NCBI RefSeq assembly: GCF_014648915.1
Contig: NZ_BMSA01000049.1
Span: 1 to 39,457, forward strand
From: Streptomyces phaeofaciens
Lineage (GTDB): Bacteria > Actinomycetota > Actinomycetes > Streptomycetales > Streptomycetaceae
Reading direction: 5' to 3'
Length of the DNA: 39,457 bases
Positions within the stretch are counted from its first letter, which is position 1; each line of letters starts with the position of its first letter. The position numbers were made by a program, and so were the translations under genes. Shown in pieces: positions 1 through 8,255 of the stretch. Under the pieces are notes generated by a model. That model saw only the letters and a list, made by a program, of their open reading frames with translations, made no database searches and had not been told where the DNA came from.

Positions 1-183
1 GCACAGGACTCCGGCGAGGGCCGCTGGACGGTCGAGGCCGCCATCGACAACGCCGTGCCGCTGCCCGCCATCACCGCCTCCCTCTTCGCGCGGTTCACGT
101 CCCGCCAGGACGACTCCCCGCAGATGAAGATGATCGCGGCCCTGCGCAACCAGTTCGGCGGCCACGCCGTCGAGACGAAGTAA
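1..183 (+). CDS. gnd: 6-phosphogluconate dehydrogenase, C-terminal 60 residues (5' truncated by window)
   Basis: Only the 3' end is present. Frame 1 from base 1 is open for 60 codons and stops with TAA at 181-183. The peptide carries the C-terminal signature of the bacterial decarboxylating 6-phosphogluconate dehydrogenase: GEGRWTVEAAIDNAVPLPAI, then SLFARF and a tail with QMKMIAALRNQFGGHAV. The enzyme oxidises 6-phosphogluconate to ribulose-5-phosphate with release of CO2 in the cytosolic pentose phosphate pathway; this segment belongs to the all-helical dimer domain. In Streptomyces and mycobacteria gnd typically sits between dnaN and recF, which fits the next gene and implies dnaN and oriC lie to the left. 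The N-terminal NADP-binding domain lies outside the window, so its state cannot be judged. Confidence 0.93.
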   Translation, partial: AQDSGEGRWTVEAAIDNAVPLPAITASLFARFTSRQDDSPQMKMIAALRNQFGGHAVETK

Positions 184-200
184 GCACCACCAAGCGCGTA

Positions 201-250
201 GTACGAAGCAGTACGAAGCAGTACTGAGCAGTACGAAGCGGTACACCCGA
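201..250. repeat. 10-bp tandem repeat, consensus GTACGAAGCA
   Basis: Four adjacent decamers (201-210, 211-220, 221-230, 231-240) match GTACGAAGCA with 0 to 2 changes, and a fifth, degenerate one starts GTAC at 241. The period is close to one helical turn. The array fills most of the gap between the gnd stop and the recF ribosome-binding site (GGGGAGG at 258-264). Function unknown; it could be a protein-binding array or simply slippage-prone DNA. Confidence 0.8.
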
Positions 251-277
251 GCACTCTGGGGAGGTCGGCGAACGACC

Positions 278-1399
278 ATGCACGTCACGCATCTGTCGCT
301 GGCCGACTTCCGCTCGTACGCCCGGGTCGAGGTTCCGCTCGACCCGGGCGTCACCGCCTTCGTGGGCCCCAACGGGCAGGGCAAGACGAATCTGGTCGAG
401 GCCGTCGGCTATCTCGCCACCCTCGGCAGCCACCGGGTCGCCTCCGACGCGCCCCTGGTCCGTCTGGGCGCCGACCGCGCGATCGTCCGGGCCCAGGTCA
501 GGCAGGGCGAGCGGCAGCAGCTGGTCGAGCTGGAGCTGAACCCCGGCAAGGCCAACCGGGCCCGCATCAACCGGTCCTCGCAGGTCAGACCCCGTGATGT
601 GCTGAGCATCGTGCGAACCGTGCTGTTCGCGCCCGAGGATCTCGCGCTGGTCAAGGGGGACCCCGGGGAGCGGCGGCGGTTCCTGGACGAGCTGATCACC
701 GCGCGCTCGCCGCGGATGGCCGGGGTGCGCTCCGACTACGACCGGGTGCTGAAGCAGCGCAACACCCTGCTGAAGTCGGCCGCGCTGGCGCGCCGGCACG
801 GCGGGCGGACCATGGACCTGTCCACGCTCGACGTGTGGGACCAGCATCTCGCGCGCGTGGGCGCCGAACTGCTCGCGCAGCGGCTCGACCTGCTCGCCGC
901 GCTCCAGCCGCTCGCGGACAAGGCGTACGAGCAGCTGGCGCCGGGCGGCGGTCCGCTGGCGCTGGAGTACAAGCCGTCCGCGCCCGGTGAGGCCCACACG
1001 CGTGAGGATCTGTACGCCCAGCTGATGGCGGCGCTCGCGGAGGCCCGTAAGCAGGAGATCGAGCGGGGCGTCACGCTCGTCGGCCCTCATCGGGACGACA
1101 TGACGCTCAAGCTCGGTCAGCTGCCCGCCAAGGGGTACGCCTCGCACGGCGAGTCCTGGTCGTACGCGCTGGCGCTGCGGCTGGCCTCCTACGACCTGCT
1201 GCGGGCCGAGGGGAACGAGCCGGTGCTGGTGCTCGACGACGTGTTCGCCGAGCTGGACGCCCGGCGCAGGGAGCGGCTGGCCGAGCTGGTCGCGCCCGGT
1301 GAGCAGGTGCTGGTGACGGCGGCGGTCGACGACGACGTACCGGGTGTGCTGAGCGGGGCGCGGTACACCGTGTCGGACGGAACGGTGGAACGGGCATGA
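278..1399 (+). CDS. recF: DNA replication and repair protein RecF
   Basis: RecF is an SMC-like ABC ATPase that, with RecO and RecR, helps load RecA on gapped single-stranded DNA at stalled forks. The 373-residue product has the usual length. Visible motifs are the Walker A loop GPNGQGKTN at residues 30-38, the conserved RRRFLDELI segment near residue 128, VGPHRDD near 268, and the Walker B/D-loop LVLDDVFAELD near residue 316. The ATG at 278 is preceded by GGGGAGG at 258-264, a good Shine-Dalgarno sequence at slightly long spacing. The stop overlaps the next start (ATGA at 1396-1399), so recF and dciA are translationally coupled. The position downstream of gnd and upstream of gyrB is the standard actinobacterial arrangement. 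Confidence 0.96.
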   Translation: MHVTHLSLADFRSYARVEVPLDPGVTAFVGPNGQGKTNLVEAVGYLATLGSHRVASDAPLVRLGADRAIVRAQVRQGERQQLVELELNPGKANRARINRSSQVRPRDVLSIVRTVLFAPEDLALVKGDPGERRRFLDELITARSPRMAGVRSDYDRVLKQRNTLLKSAALARRHGGRTMDLSTLDVWDQHLARVGAELLAQRLDLLAALQPLADKAYEQLAPGGGPLALEYKPSAPGEAHTREDLYAQLMAALAEARKQEIERGVTLVGPHRDDMTLKLGQLPAKGYASHGESWSYALALRLASYDLLRAEGNEPVLVLDDVFAELDARRRERLAELVAPGEQVLVTAAVDDDVPGVLSGARYTVSDGTVERA

Positions 1400-1929
1400 G
1401 CGAGCGGCAGGACCCCGGGAAGACGCCCGAGCCCTCCGGCGTCGATCTCGCGCGGGTGGCGCTGCGGGCGGCGCGTGAGCAGGCACGCGCGCGGGGGGAC
1501 GCGGCGCAGCAGAAGAAGCAGGCGCGGCGCGGTGGCGGCCTGCGCTCCGGTGCGCGGGCGGACGGGCGTGACCCCATGGCGCTCGGTTCGGCGATCAACC
1601 GGCTGCTCGCCGAGCGCGGCTGGGAGGCGCCGGCCGCGGTGGGCGGGGTGATGGGGCGCTGGCCGGAGATCGTCGGCGAGGACGTGGCGAAGCACTGTGT
1701 GCCGGAGCGGTACGACGAGGACGAGCGGGTTCTCGTGGTGCGCTGCGATTCGACGGCGTGGGCGACGAACCTGCGGTTGCTGGCGCCGACGCTGGTGGCC
1801 CGGCTCAACGAGGACCTGGGGCACGGGCGGGTCCGGCTGCTCAAGGTGCAGGGGCCGGGTGGCCCGCCCCGTCGTTACGGGCCGCTGAGGGCCCCGGGCA
1901 GCACGGGTCCCGGCGACACCTACGGGTGA
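1396..1929 (+). CDS. dciA: DUF721 / DciA-family replicative helicase operator
   Basis: The 177-residue protein has a basic, disordered N-terminus (about residues 1-55) followed by a DUF721 domain: ALGSAINRLLAERGW, then RWPEIVG near residue 90, VLVVRCDSTAWATNLRLL and LVARLNEDLG. DUF721 proteins are now called DciA, which associates with the replicative helicase DnaB and replaces DnaC/DnaI-type loaders in most bacteria, actinobacteria included; the assignment here rests on the domain and on synteny with the Rv0004 position between recF and gyrB. The ATG overlaps the recF stop by four bases. The KH-like core is complete. A Gly/Pro/Arg-rich tail follows the domain. A strong hairpin terminator lies directly downstream, so recF-dciA transcripts probably end before gyrB. 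Confidence 0.85.
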   Translation: MSERQDPGKTPEPSGVDLARVALRAAREQARARGDAAQQKKQARRGGGLRSGARADGRDPMALGSAINRLLAERGWEAPAAVGGVMGRWPEIVGEDVAKHCVPERYDEDERVLVVRCDSTAWATNLRLLAPTLVARLNEDLGHGRVRLLKVQGPGGPPRRYGPLRAPGSTGPGDTYG

Positions 1930-1944
1930 TTTGCGTCACGTGGG

Positions 1945-1986
1945 AAGACGGCCGGGGAGGTACTTGTGTACCTCCCCGGCCGTCTT
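1945..1986 (+). terminator. Intrinsic-type hairpin after dciA
   Basis: A perfect 19-bp inverted repeat (1945-1963 and 1968-1986) with the four-base loop TTGT. It starts 16 bases past the dciA stop. No long T tract follows, as is usual in high-GC actinobacteria. It should separate recF-dciA transcription from gyrBA. Confidence 0.85.
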
Positions 1987-2339
1987 CCTGCCTGCCGGCG
2001 AACCGGCAGCGCGCGGGGGTGAATTCCTACCTGACTCGTCGGTAGCCAAGGGTTGACACCCGGAAGCGCTGAGTGCCTCCGTGAGCCTCTTGGAGCCCCC
2101 TTCCACATATCGGGACCCGGAAGAGACCGGTTGAGGGCGGCACATGCGGACTCAGGTACCGGCAAACCCCCATCACTGTCAGTGCTACCGGTAGACTGGA
2201 AGCCAATCCCGCCCCAAACGTGGGGACCGCCCGGGAAAAGCTGAGCAACGCTGATCAAGGCTTACCAACGCAACATGCCGCAGCCGCTCCGGCAACCTGC
2301 CGAGGAGCCTGGCTCGTGCTGTGCCAGAAAGGGCGCTTC
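1987..2339 (+). promoter_or_regulatory. gyrB upstream region and long leader
   Basis: About 350 bases without a convincing gene precede gyrB. A TAGACT at 2192-2197 is a plausible -10 element, but no good -35 lies at 17-18 bases. A TTGACA at 2053-2058 lacks a matching -10. A DnaA-box-like CCTTCCACA occurs at 2099-2107. The reading frame of gyrB is open back to a GTG at 2220, but the start at 2340 is preferred because the protein then begins like other Streptomyces GyrB proteins. Gyrase genes are usually activated by DNA relaxation, so this leader probably contains supercoiling-sensitive promoters; that is inference. Confidence 0.4.
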
Positions 2340-4400
2340 GTGGCCGATTCCGGCAACCCCAACGAGAACATCCCGTCCACCGACGAAGGCGTGACCGACG
2401 CTGCCATCTCCTCGAACGGCGAGGTCACGGCTTCGTACGACGCGAGCGCCATCACCGTCCTCGAGGGCCTCGACGCCGTCCGCAAGCGCCCTGGCATGTA
2501 CATCGGCTCCACGGGCGAGCGCGGACTGCACCACCTCGTGCAGGAGGTCGTCGACAACTCCGTCGACGAGGCCCTGGCCGGGCACGCGGACACGATCGAC
2601 GTGACGATCCTCGCCGACGGCGGTGTGCGGGTCATCGACAACGGCCGAGGCATCCCGGTGGGCATCGTTCCCTCCGAGGGCAAGCCGGCCGTCGAGGTCG
2701 TGCTGACCGTGCTGCACGCGGGCGGCAAGTTCGGTGGCGGCGGTTACGCGGTCTCCGGTGGTCTGCACGGCGTGGGTGTCTCCGTCGTGAACGCCCTGTC
2801 GACCAAGGTCTCCGTCGAGGTCAAGACGGACGGCCACCGCTGGACGCAGGACTACAAGATGGGCGTGCCCACGGCGCCGCTCGTCCAGCACGAGGCCATC
2901 GAGGAGACCGGTACCTCGGTCACCTTCTGGGCGGACCCGGACATCTTCGAGACGACCGAGTACTCCTTCGAGACGCTGTCGCGGCGCTTCCAGGAGATGG
3001 CGTTCCTCAACAAGGGTCTGACGATCAAGCTCACGGACGAGCGTGAGTCGGCGAAGGCCACCGCCGGGGCGGACGAGGCCGGGGCGGACGAGAAGGACGA
3101 GGTCAAGTCCGTCACGTACTACTACGAGGGCGGCATCGTCGACTTCGTGACGTACCTGAACTCCCGCAAGGGCGAGCTGGTGCACCCCTCCGTCATCGAC
3201 CTCGAGGCGGAGGACAAGGAGAAGGCCCTCTCCCTGGAGGTCGCGCTCCAGTGGAACAGCGGCTACAGCGAGGGTGTGTACTCCTTCGCCAACATCATCC
3301 ACACCCACGAGGGCGGTACGCACGAGGAGGGCTTCCGGGCGGCGCTGACCTCGCTGATCAACAAGTACGCGCGCGACAAGAAGCTGCTGCGGGAGAAGGA
3401 CGACAACCTCACGGGTGACGACATCCGCGAGGGTCTGACCGCGATCATCTCGGTCAAGCTGAGCGAGCCGCAGTTCGAGGGCCAGACGAAGACCAAGCTG
3501 GGCAACACGGAGGCGAAGACCTTCGTCCAGAAGGCGGTCTACGAGCACCTCAACGACTGGCTGGACCGCAACCCGGTCGAGGCGGCGGACATCATCCGCA
3601 AGGGCATCCAGGCGGCCACCGCGCGCGTGGCGGCCCGTAAGGCCCGTGACCTCACCCGCCGCAAGGGTCTGCTGGAGTCGGCCTCCCTGCCGGGCAAGCT
3701 CTCCGACTGCCAGTCGAACGACCCCACCAAGTGCGAGATCTTCATCGTCGAGGGTGACTCCGCCGGCGGTTCGGCCAAGTCCGGCCGCAACCCGCAGTAC
3801 CAGGCGATCCTCCCGATCCGCGGCAAGATCCTGAACGTGGAGAAGGCGCGGATCGACAAGATCCTTCAGAACCAGGAGATCCAGGCGCTGATCTCCGCCT
3901 TCGGCACCGGGGTCCACGAGGACTTCGACATCGAGAAGCTCCGCTATCACAAGATCATCCTGATGGCGGACGCCGACGTCGACGGCCAGCACATCAACAC
4001 CCTGCTGCTGACCTTCCTGTTCCGCTTCATGCGGCCGCTGGTCGAGGCCGGGCACGTGTTCCTCTCCCGCCCGCCCCTCTACAAGATCAAGTGGAGCCGG
4101 GACGACATCGAGTACGCCTACTCGGACCGCGAGCGCGACGCCCTCATCGAGATGGGCCGTCAGCGGGGCAAGCGCATCCGCGAGGACTCGATCCAGCGCT
4201 TCAAGGGTCTCGGCGAGATGAACGCCGAGGAGCTGCGCATCACCACCATGGACCAGGAGCACCGGGTCCTCGGCCAGGTCACCCTCGACGACGCCGCGCA
4301 GGCCGACGACCTGTTCTCGGTCCTCATGGGCGAGGACGTCGAAGCGCGCCGCGCCTTCATCCAGCGCAACGCCAAGGACGTCCGCTTCCTCGACATCTGA
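2340..4400 (+). CDS. gyrB: DNA gyrase subunit B
   Basis: GyrB is the ATPase subunit of the A2B2 gyrase that introduces negative supercoils. From the GTG at 2340 (preceded by GAAAGGG) the product is 686 residues, the typical Streptomyces length. The order is: disordered N-terminus to about residue 34; GHKL ATPase domain with EVVDNSVDEAL (catalytic-metal Asn 73), DNGRGIP near 99 and the GGLHGVGVSVVNALS lid; transducer domain; TOPRIM domain with EGDSAGGSAKSGRN (Glu 471) and the metal-binding DADVDG (Asp 544, 546, 548); C-terminal QRFKGLGEMN segment. A short Ala/Glu/Asp-rich insertion lies near residues 239-255. gyrA follows after 42 bases, so the two are presumably co-transcribed. Start choice rests on homolog memory and the ribosome-binding site; an upstream GTG at 2220 is possible but unlikely. 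Confidence 0.97.
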   Translation: MADSGNPNENIPSTDEGVTDAAISSNGEVTASYDASAITVLEGLDAVRKRPGMYIGSTGERGLHHLVQEVVDNSVDEALAGHADTIDVTILADGGVRVIDNGRGIPVGIVPSEGKPAVEVVLTVLHAGGKFGGGGYAVSGGLHGVGVSVVNALSTKVSVEVKTDGHRWTQDYKMGVPTAPLVQHEAIEETGTSVTFWADPDIFETTEYSFETLSRRFQEMAFLNKGLTIKLTDERESAKATAGADEAGADEKDEVKSVTYYYEGGIVDFVTYLNSRKGELVHPSVIDLEAEDKEKALSLEVALQWNSGYSEGVYSFANIIHTHEGGTHEEGFRAALTSLINKYARDKKLLREKDDNLTGDDIREGLTAIISVKLSEPQFEGQTKTKLGNTEAKTFVQKAVYEHLNDWLDRNPVEAADIIRKGIQAATARVAARKARDLTRRKGLLESASLPGKLSDCQSNDPTKCEIFIVEGDSAGGSAKSGRNPQYQAILPIRGKILNVEKARIDKILQNQEIQALISAFGTGVHEDFDIEKLRYHKIILMADADVDGQHINTLLLTFLFRFMRPLVEAGHVFLSRPPLYKIKWSRDDIEYAYSDRERDALIEMGRQRGKRIREDSIQRFKGLGEMNAEELRITTMDQEHRVLGQVTLDDAAQADDLFSVLMGEDVEARRAFIQRNAKDVRFLDI

Positions 4401-4442
4401 GTCGGTCTCAGCTGACCGCACCAGGAAGGATCCCCACCAGCA

Positions 4443-7037
4443 ATGACCGACGAGAACACTCCCGTCACCCCTGAAGAGGGCGGCGACGTCGTGATGCGCA
4501 TCGAGCCCGTCGGGCTTGAGACGGAGATGCAGCGCTCGTACCTCGACTACGCGATGTCCGTCATCGTCTCCCGCGCCCTGCCGGACGTGCGGGACGGCCT
4601 CAAGCCCGTCCACCGCCGCGTCCTGTACGCGATGTACGACGGCGGCTACCGGCCCGAGAAGGGCTTCTACAAGTGTGCCCGTGTCGTCGGTGACGTCATG
4701 GGCAACTACCACCCGCACGGCGACTCCTCGATCTACGACGCGCTGGTCCGCCTCGCGCAGCCGTGGTCGATGCGGATGCCGCTGGTGGACTCCAACGGCA
4801 ACTTCGGCTCTCCCGGCAACGACCCGGCGGCCGCCATGCGGTACACCGAGTGCAAGATGATGCCGCTGTCCATGGAGATGGTCCGCGACATCGACGAGGA
4901 GACCGTCGACTTCACGGACAACTACGACGGCCGCTCCCAGGAGCCGACCGTCCTGCCGGCCCGTTTCCCGAACCTGCTGATCAACGGTTCGGCCGGTATC
5001 GCGGTCGGCATGGCGACCAACATCCCCTCGCACAACCTGCGTGAGGTCGCGTCCGGCGCCCAGTGGTACCTGGAGAACCCGGACGCCTCGCACGAGGAGC
5101 TGCTCGACGCGCTGATCGAGCGCATCAAGGGCCCCGACTTCCCGACCGGCGCGCTGGTCGTGGGCCGCAAGGGCATCGAGGAGGCGTACCGCACGGGCCG
5201 TGGCTCGATCACCATGCGGGCGGTCGTCGAGGTCGAGGAGATCCAGAACCGCCAGTGCCTGGTGGTCACGGAGCTGCCCTACCAGGTCAACCCCGACAAC
5301 CTCGCGCAGAAGATCGCCGACCTGGTGAAGGACGGCAAGATCGGCGGCATCGCGGACGTCCGCGACGAGACGTCCTCCCGTACCGGCCAGCGTCTGGTCA
5401 TCGTCCTGAAGCGGGACGCGGTCGCGAAGGTCGTTCTCAACAACCTCTACAAGCACACGGACCTTCAGTCGAACTTCGGCGCCAACATGCTGGCGCTCGT
5501 CGACGGCGTCCCGCGCACGCTGTCCCTGGACGCGTTCATCCGGCACTGGGTGACCCACCAGATCGAGGTCATCGTCCGCCGTACGCGCTTCCGGCTGCGC
5601 AAGGCCGAGGAGCGCGCGCACATCCTGCGCGGTCTGCTCAAGGCGCTGGACGCGATCGACGAGGTCATCGCGCTCATCCGGCGCAGCGACACCGTCGACA
5701 TCGCGCGCACGGGCCTGATGGAGCTCCTGGAGATCGACGAGATCCAGGCGAACGCCATCCTCGAGATGCAGCTGCGGCGTCTGGCCGCCCTGGAGCGTCA
5801 GAAGATCATCCAGGAGCACGACGAGCTCCAGGCGAAGATCACCGAGTACAACGCGATCCTCGCCTCGCCGGACCGCCAGCGCGGCATCGTCAGCGCGGAA
5901 CTGGCGGCGATCGTCGAGAAGTTCGGCGACGACCGCAAGACCATGCTGGTGCCCTACGACGGTGACATGTCCATCGAGGACCTGATCGCCGAGGAGGACA
6001 TCGTCGTCACCGTCACGCGCGGCGGTTACGTCAAGCGGACCAAGGCGGACGACTACCGCGCGCAGAAGCGCGGCGGCAAGGGCGTGCGCGGCGCGAAGCT
6101 GAAGGAAGACGACATCGTCGACCACTTCTTCGTCTCCACCACCCACCACTGGCTGCTGTTCTTCACCAACAAGGGCCGGGTCTACCGGGTGAAGGCGTAC
6201 GAGCTGCCGGACGCCGGGCGTGACGCGCGTGGACAGCACGTCGCGAACCTGCTGGCCTTCCAGCCGGACGAGGCGATCGCCGAGATCCTCGCGATCCGCG
6301 ACTACGACGCGACGCCGTACCTGGTGCTGGCCACGAAGGGCGGTCTGGTCAAGAAGACGCCTCTGAAGGATTACGATTCGCCCCGTTCCGGCGGTGTCAT
6401 CGCGATCAACCTCCGCGAGACGGAGGACGGTTCCGACGACGAGCTGATCGGAGCCGAACTCGTCTCGGCCGATGACGATCTGCTGCTGATCAGCAAGAAG
6501 GCGCAGTCGATCCGATTCACCGCCACGGACGAAACTCTGCGGCCCATGGGCCGTGCGACCTCGGGTGTCAAGGGCATGAGCTTCCGTGAGGGAGACCAGC
6601 TGCTCTCGATGAATGTTGTTCGACCCGGTACGTTCGTGTTCACTGCTACGGACGGTGGGTACGCGAAGCGGACCGCCGTCGACGAGTACCGCGTCCAGGG
6701 TCGCGGTGGCCTCGGCATCAAGGCTGCCAAGATCGTCGAGGACCGCGGTTCGCTCGTCGGCGCGCTGGTGGTCGAGGAGACCGACGAGATCCTCGCCATC
6801 ACGCTGTCGGGCGGTGTGATTCGTACGCGAGTCAACGAGGTCAGGGAGACGGGCCGTGACACCATGGGCGTCCAACTGATCAATCTGGGCAAGCGCGATG
6901 CCGTCGTGGGTATCGCACGTAACGCCGAAGCGGGGCGTGAGGCGGAGGAGGTCGACGGCGGAGACGCCGTGGACGAGACCGCCGAGGGCACCGCGACCAC
7001 CGGCACGGACGAGGGTGACACGCCCTCGGCCGAGTAG
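4443..7037 (+). CDS. gyrA: DNA gyrase subunit A
   Basis: GyrA cleaves and rejoins DNA and wraps it through its C-terminal domain. The 864-residue product starts at ATG 4443 behind AGGAAGGA (4423-4430). The breakage-reunion domain contains the quinolone-determining segment YHPHGDSSIYDA, with Ser 95 and Asp 99 at the positions equivalent to E. coli Ser 83 and Asp 87, so the classic resistance substitutions are absent. The catalytic tyrosine is Tyr 134 in AMRYTE. The GyrA box appears as QKRGGKG near residues 541-547, followed by beta-pinwheel repeats of the form GYAKRT/GGLVKKT. The C-terminal 50 residues are acidic and Thr/Gly rich, a disordered tail. DUF3566 follows 18 bases later, probably in the same transcript. 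Confidence 0.97.
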   Translation: MTDENTPVTPEEGGDVVMRIEPVGLETEMQRSYLDYAMSVIVSRALPDVRDGLKPVHRRVLYAMYDGGYRPEKGFYKCARVVGDVMGNYHPHGDSSIYDALVRLAQPWSMRMPLVDSNGNFGSPGNDPAAAMRYTECKMMPLSMEMVRDIDEETVDFTDNYDGRSQEPTVLPARFPNLLINGSAGIAVGMATNIPSHNLREVASGAQWYLENPDASHEELLDALIERIKGPDFPTGALVVGRKGIEEAYRTGRGSITMRAVVEVEEIQNRQCLVVTELPYQVNPDNLAQKIADLVKDGKIGGIADVRDETSSRTGQRLVIVLKRDAVAKVVLNNLYKHTDLQSNFGANMLALVDGVPRTLSLDAFIRHWVTHQIEVIVRRTRFRLRKAEERAHILRGLLKALDAIDEVIALIRRSDTVDIARTGLMELLEIDEIQANAILEMQLRRLAALERQKIIQEHDELQAKITEYNAILASPDRQRGIVSAELAAIVEKFGDDRKTMLVPYDGDMSIEDLIAEEDIVVTVTRGGYVKRTKADDYRAQKRGGKGVRGAKLKEDDIVDHFFVSTTHHWLLFFTNKGRVYRVKAYELPDAGRDARGQHVANLLAFQPDEAIAEILAIRDYDATPYLVLATKGGLVKKTPLKDYDSPRSGGVIAINLRETEDGSDDELIGAELVSADDDLLLISKKAQSIRFTATDETLRPMGRATSGVKGMSFREGDQLLSMNVVRPGTFVFTATDGGYAKRTAVDEYRVQGRGGLGIKAAKIVEDRGSLVGALVVEETDEILAITLSGGVIRTRVNEVRETGRDTMGVQLINLGKRDAVVGIARNAEAGREAEEVDGGDAVDETAEGTATTGTDEGDTPSAE

Positions 7038-7055
7038 CACGAGGAGTGAGTCATC

Positions 7056-7823
7056 GTGAGCGGAGCCACGGGCGCCGGTACGTCTGCCGGTTCTGCCGGC
7101 TCGTCTGCCGGTACGGACAAGGACGGCGGCGGCCGTGGCTCCGCCACGTCGGCGGGGGACGCGCGTTCGACCGACGCGCGGAGCGCCGAGGGCCGTGGTG
7201 GGGACACCCACACGACCCAGCTGAAGGCGATCAAGCCGGCCGCGGCCGACACGCAAGGATCCAAGGGATCCCAGGGGGGAACCGTGACGGACACCCGGGG
7301 CCAGGCGCAGCAGCCTGTCTCGCCGCTCCCCGGTGAGCGGCAGGCGCAGCAGCAGCCCGCCGGGCCGTACCACCCGCCGCAGGCCTACCCGACCCAGGCG
7401 ACGCCGCCCGGGACGGTCCGCCGGCCGCGCACCGGGGCCCGCACCACGCCCCGGGTGCGCAAGGCGCGGCTGCGGGTGGCGAAGGCCGACCCGTGGTCGG
7501 TGATGAAGGTCAGCTTCCTGCTGTCGATCGCGCTGGGCATCTGCACGATCGTGGCGGCCGCGATGCTGTGGATGGTCATGGACGCGATGGGCGTGTTCTC
7601 CACGGTCGGCGGGACGATCTCGGAGGCGACGGGCTCCAACGAGTCCAACGGCTTCGATCTCCAGTCCTTCCTGTCCCTCCCCCACGTCCTGATGTTCACG
7701 TCGATCATCGCGGTCATCGATGTCGTCCTCGCGACGGCCCTCGCGACGCTCGGCGCGTTCATCTACAACCTCTCCGCGGGGTTCGTCGGCGGCGTCGAGC
7801 TGACGCTCGCCGAGGACGAGTGA
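7056..7823 (+). CDS. DUF3566 transmembrane protein
   Basis: The 255-residue protein has a long Gly/Ser/Thr/Gln/Pro-rich cytoplasmic N-terminus (about 1-140), a basic segment RVRKARLRVAKADPWSVMKV, and two membrane spans near residues 149-175 and 211-238 separated by an extracytoplasmic loop with Ser, Asn and Glu. That pattern and the position directly downstream of gyrA match the DUF3566 family (Rv0007 position in mycobacteria). The molecular role is not established; membership of the gyrase operon and neighbourhood of cell-division genes in actinobacteria suggest a membrane or division function, which is inference. The GTG start at 7056 is preceded by GAGGAG. The gene ends 89 bases before tRNA-Ile. 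Confidence 0.85.
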   Translation: MSGATGAGTSAGSAGSSAGTDKDGGGRGSATSAGDARSTDARSAEGRGGDTHTTQLKAIKPAAADTQGSKGSQGGTVTDTRGQAQQPVSPLPGERQAQQQPAGPYHPPQAYPTQATPPGTVRRPRTGARTTPRVRKARLRVAKADPWSVMKVSFLLSIALGICTIVAAAMLWMVMDAMGVFSTVGGTISEATGSNESNGFDLQSFLSLPHVLMFTSIIAVIDVVLATALATLGAFIYNLSAGFVGGVELTLAEDE

Positions 7824-7842
7824 CCTCGCCCGACTATCGATT

Positions 7843-7871
7843 TTGGGACTGCCCCGGTCGTGCGCTAATCT
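7843..7871 (+). promoter_or_regulatory. Putative promoter of tRNA-Ile
   Basis: TTGGGA at 7843-7848 and TAATCT at 7866-7871 are separated by 17 bases, a good sigma-70-type (HrdB) arrangement 41 bases before the mature tRNA. The -10 core GCTAATCTTC recurs upstream of tRNA-Leu in this window. Confidence 0.6.
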
Positions 7872-7911
7872 TCAGGAGTCAGCGCGCGGGACACACACCG
7901 CAGAGCGCGGC

Positions 7912-7988
7912 GGGGCTATAGCTCAGTTGGTTAGAGCGCATCCCTGATAAGGATGAGGCCACAGGTTCAAATCCTGTTAGCCCCACCA
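7912..7988 (+). tRNA. tRNA-Ile (anticodon GAT)
   Basis: Complete cloverleaf: acceptor GGGGCTA (7912-7918) pairs with TAGCCCC (7978-7984), discriminator A at 7985, and CCA (7986-7988) is encoded. The anticodon stem CATCC/GGATG flanks loop CTGATAA with GAT at 7946-7948. The T-arm contains GGTTCAAATCC. It reads Ile codons ATC/ATT. Its position between gyrA-DUF3566 and the next variable genes matches the actinobacterial ileT locus; tRNA 3' ends are frequent integration sites, but no attachment-site duplicate was found here. Confidence 0.97.
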
Positions 7989-7991
7989 GTA

Positions 7992-8027
7992 CGAAGACCC
8001 CCGACCGAACACGGTCGGGGGTCTTCG
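7992..8027 (+). terminator. Hairpin terminator of tRNA-Ile
   Basis: A 16-bp perfect inverted repeat (7992-8007 and 8012-8027) with loop AACA begins three bases after the encoded CCA. Confidence 0.85.
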
Positions 8028-8140
8028 GCGTTCACGGCCGCGTGTGTTTCTTGAACGGGTGGTTGCGCGCTTCACCGGTTCCGCGGCGTGGGCCTGGCGG
8101 CCGTCGTCGTGCGGGTGGGTCCGGGTGTGGGCAGCGAAAG

Positions 8141-8180
8141 GCCCGGTCGCTGGCGACGGGGGATGCACCAGCGACCGGGC
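8141..8180 (-). terminator. Hairpin downstream of the WD40 gene
   Basis: A 13-bp perfect inverted repeat (8141-8153 and 8168-8180) with a 14-base loop, about 75 bases beyond the stop of the leftward WD40 gene. It is the likely transcript end for that gene. The remaining 8028-8255 sequence holds no recognisable gene. Confidence 0.6.
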
Positions 8181-8255
8181 TATGGCCAAGGCTAACAAGG
8201 GTGCTTGATCAGCGGGAGGCGACTGCTCGGGACGAATGGCCAGTTGTGATCGGGA

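Noticed and set aside
2220..2339. N-terminal extension of GyrB from GTG 2220
   Set aside because: The extension is unlike GyrB, and a ribosome-binding site precedes the GTG at 2340, where the standard Streptomyces N-terminus begins.
2262..7685. A 1807-residue open frame antisense to gyrB-gyrA
   Set aside because: Stop-free only because of the high GC and codon bias of gyrBA on the other strand; low-complexity Arg/Asp/Leu/Val composition, no motif, no ribosome-binding site.
7912..8027. Possible integrative element attachment site at tRNA-Ile
   Set aside because: No integrase gene and no second copy of the tRNA 3' end were seen in the window.
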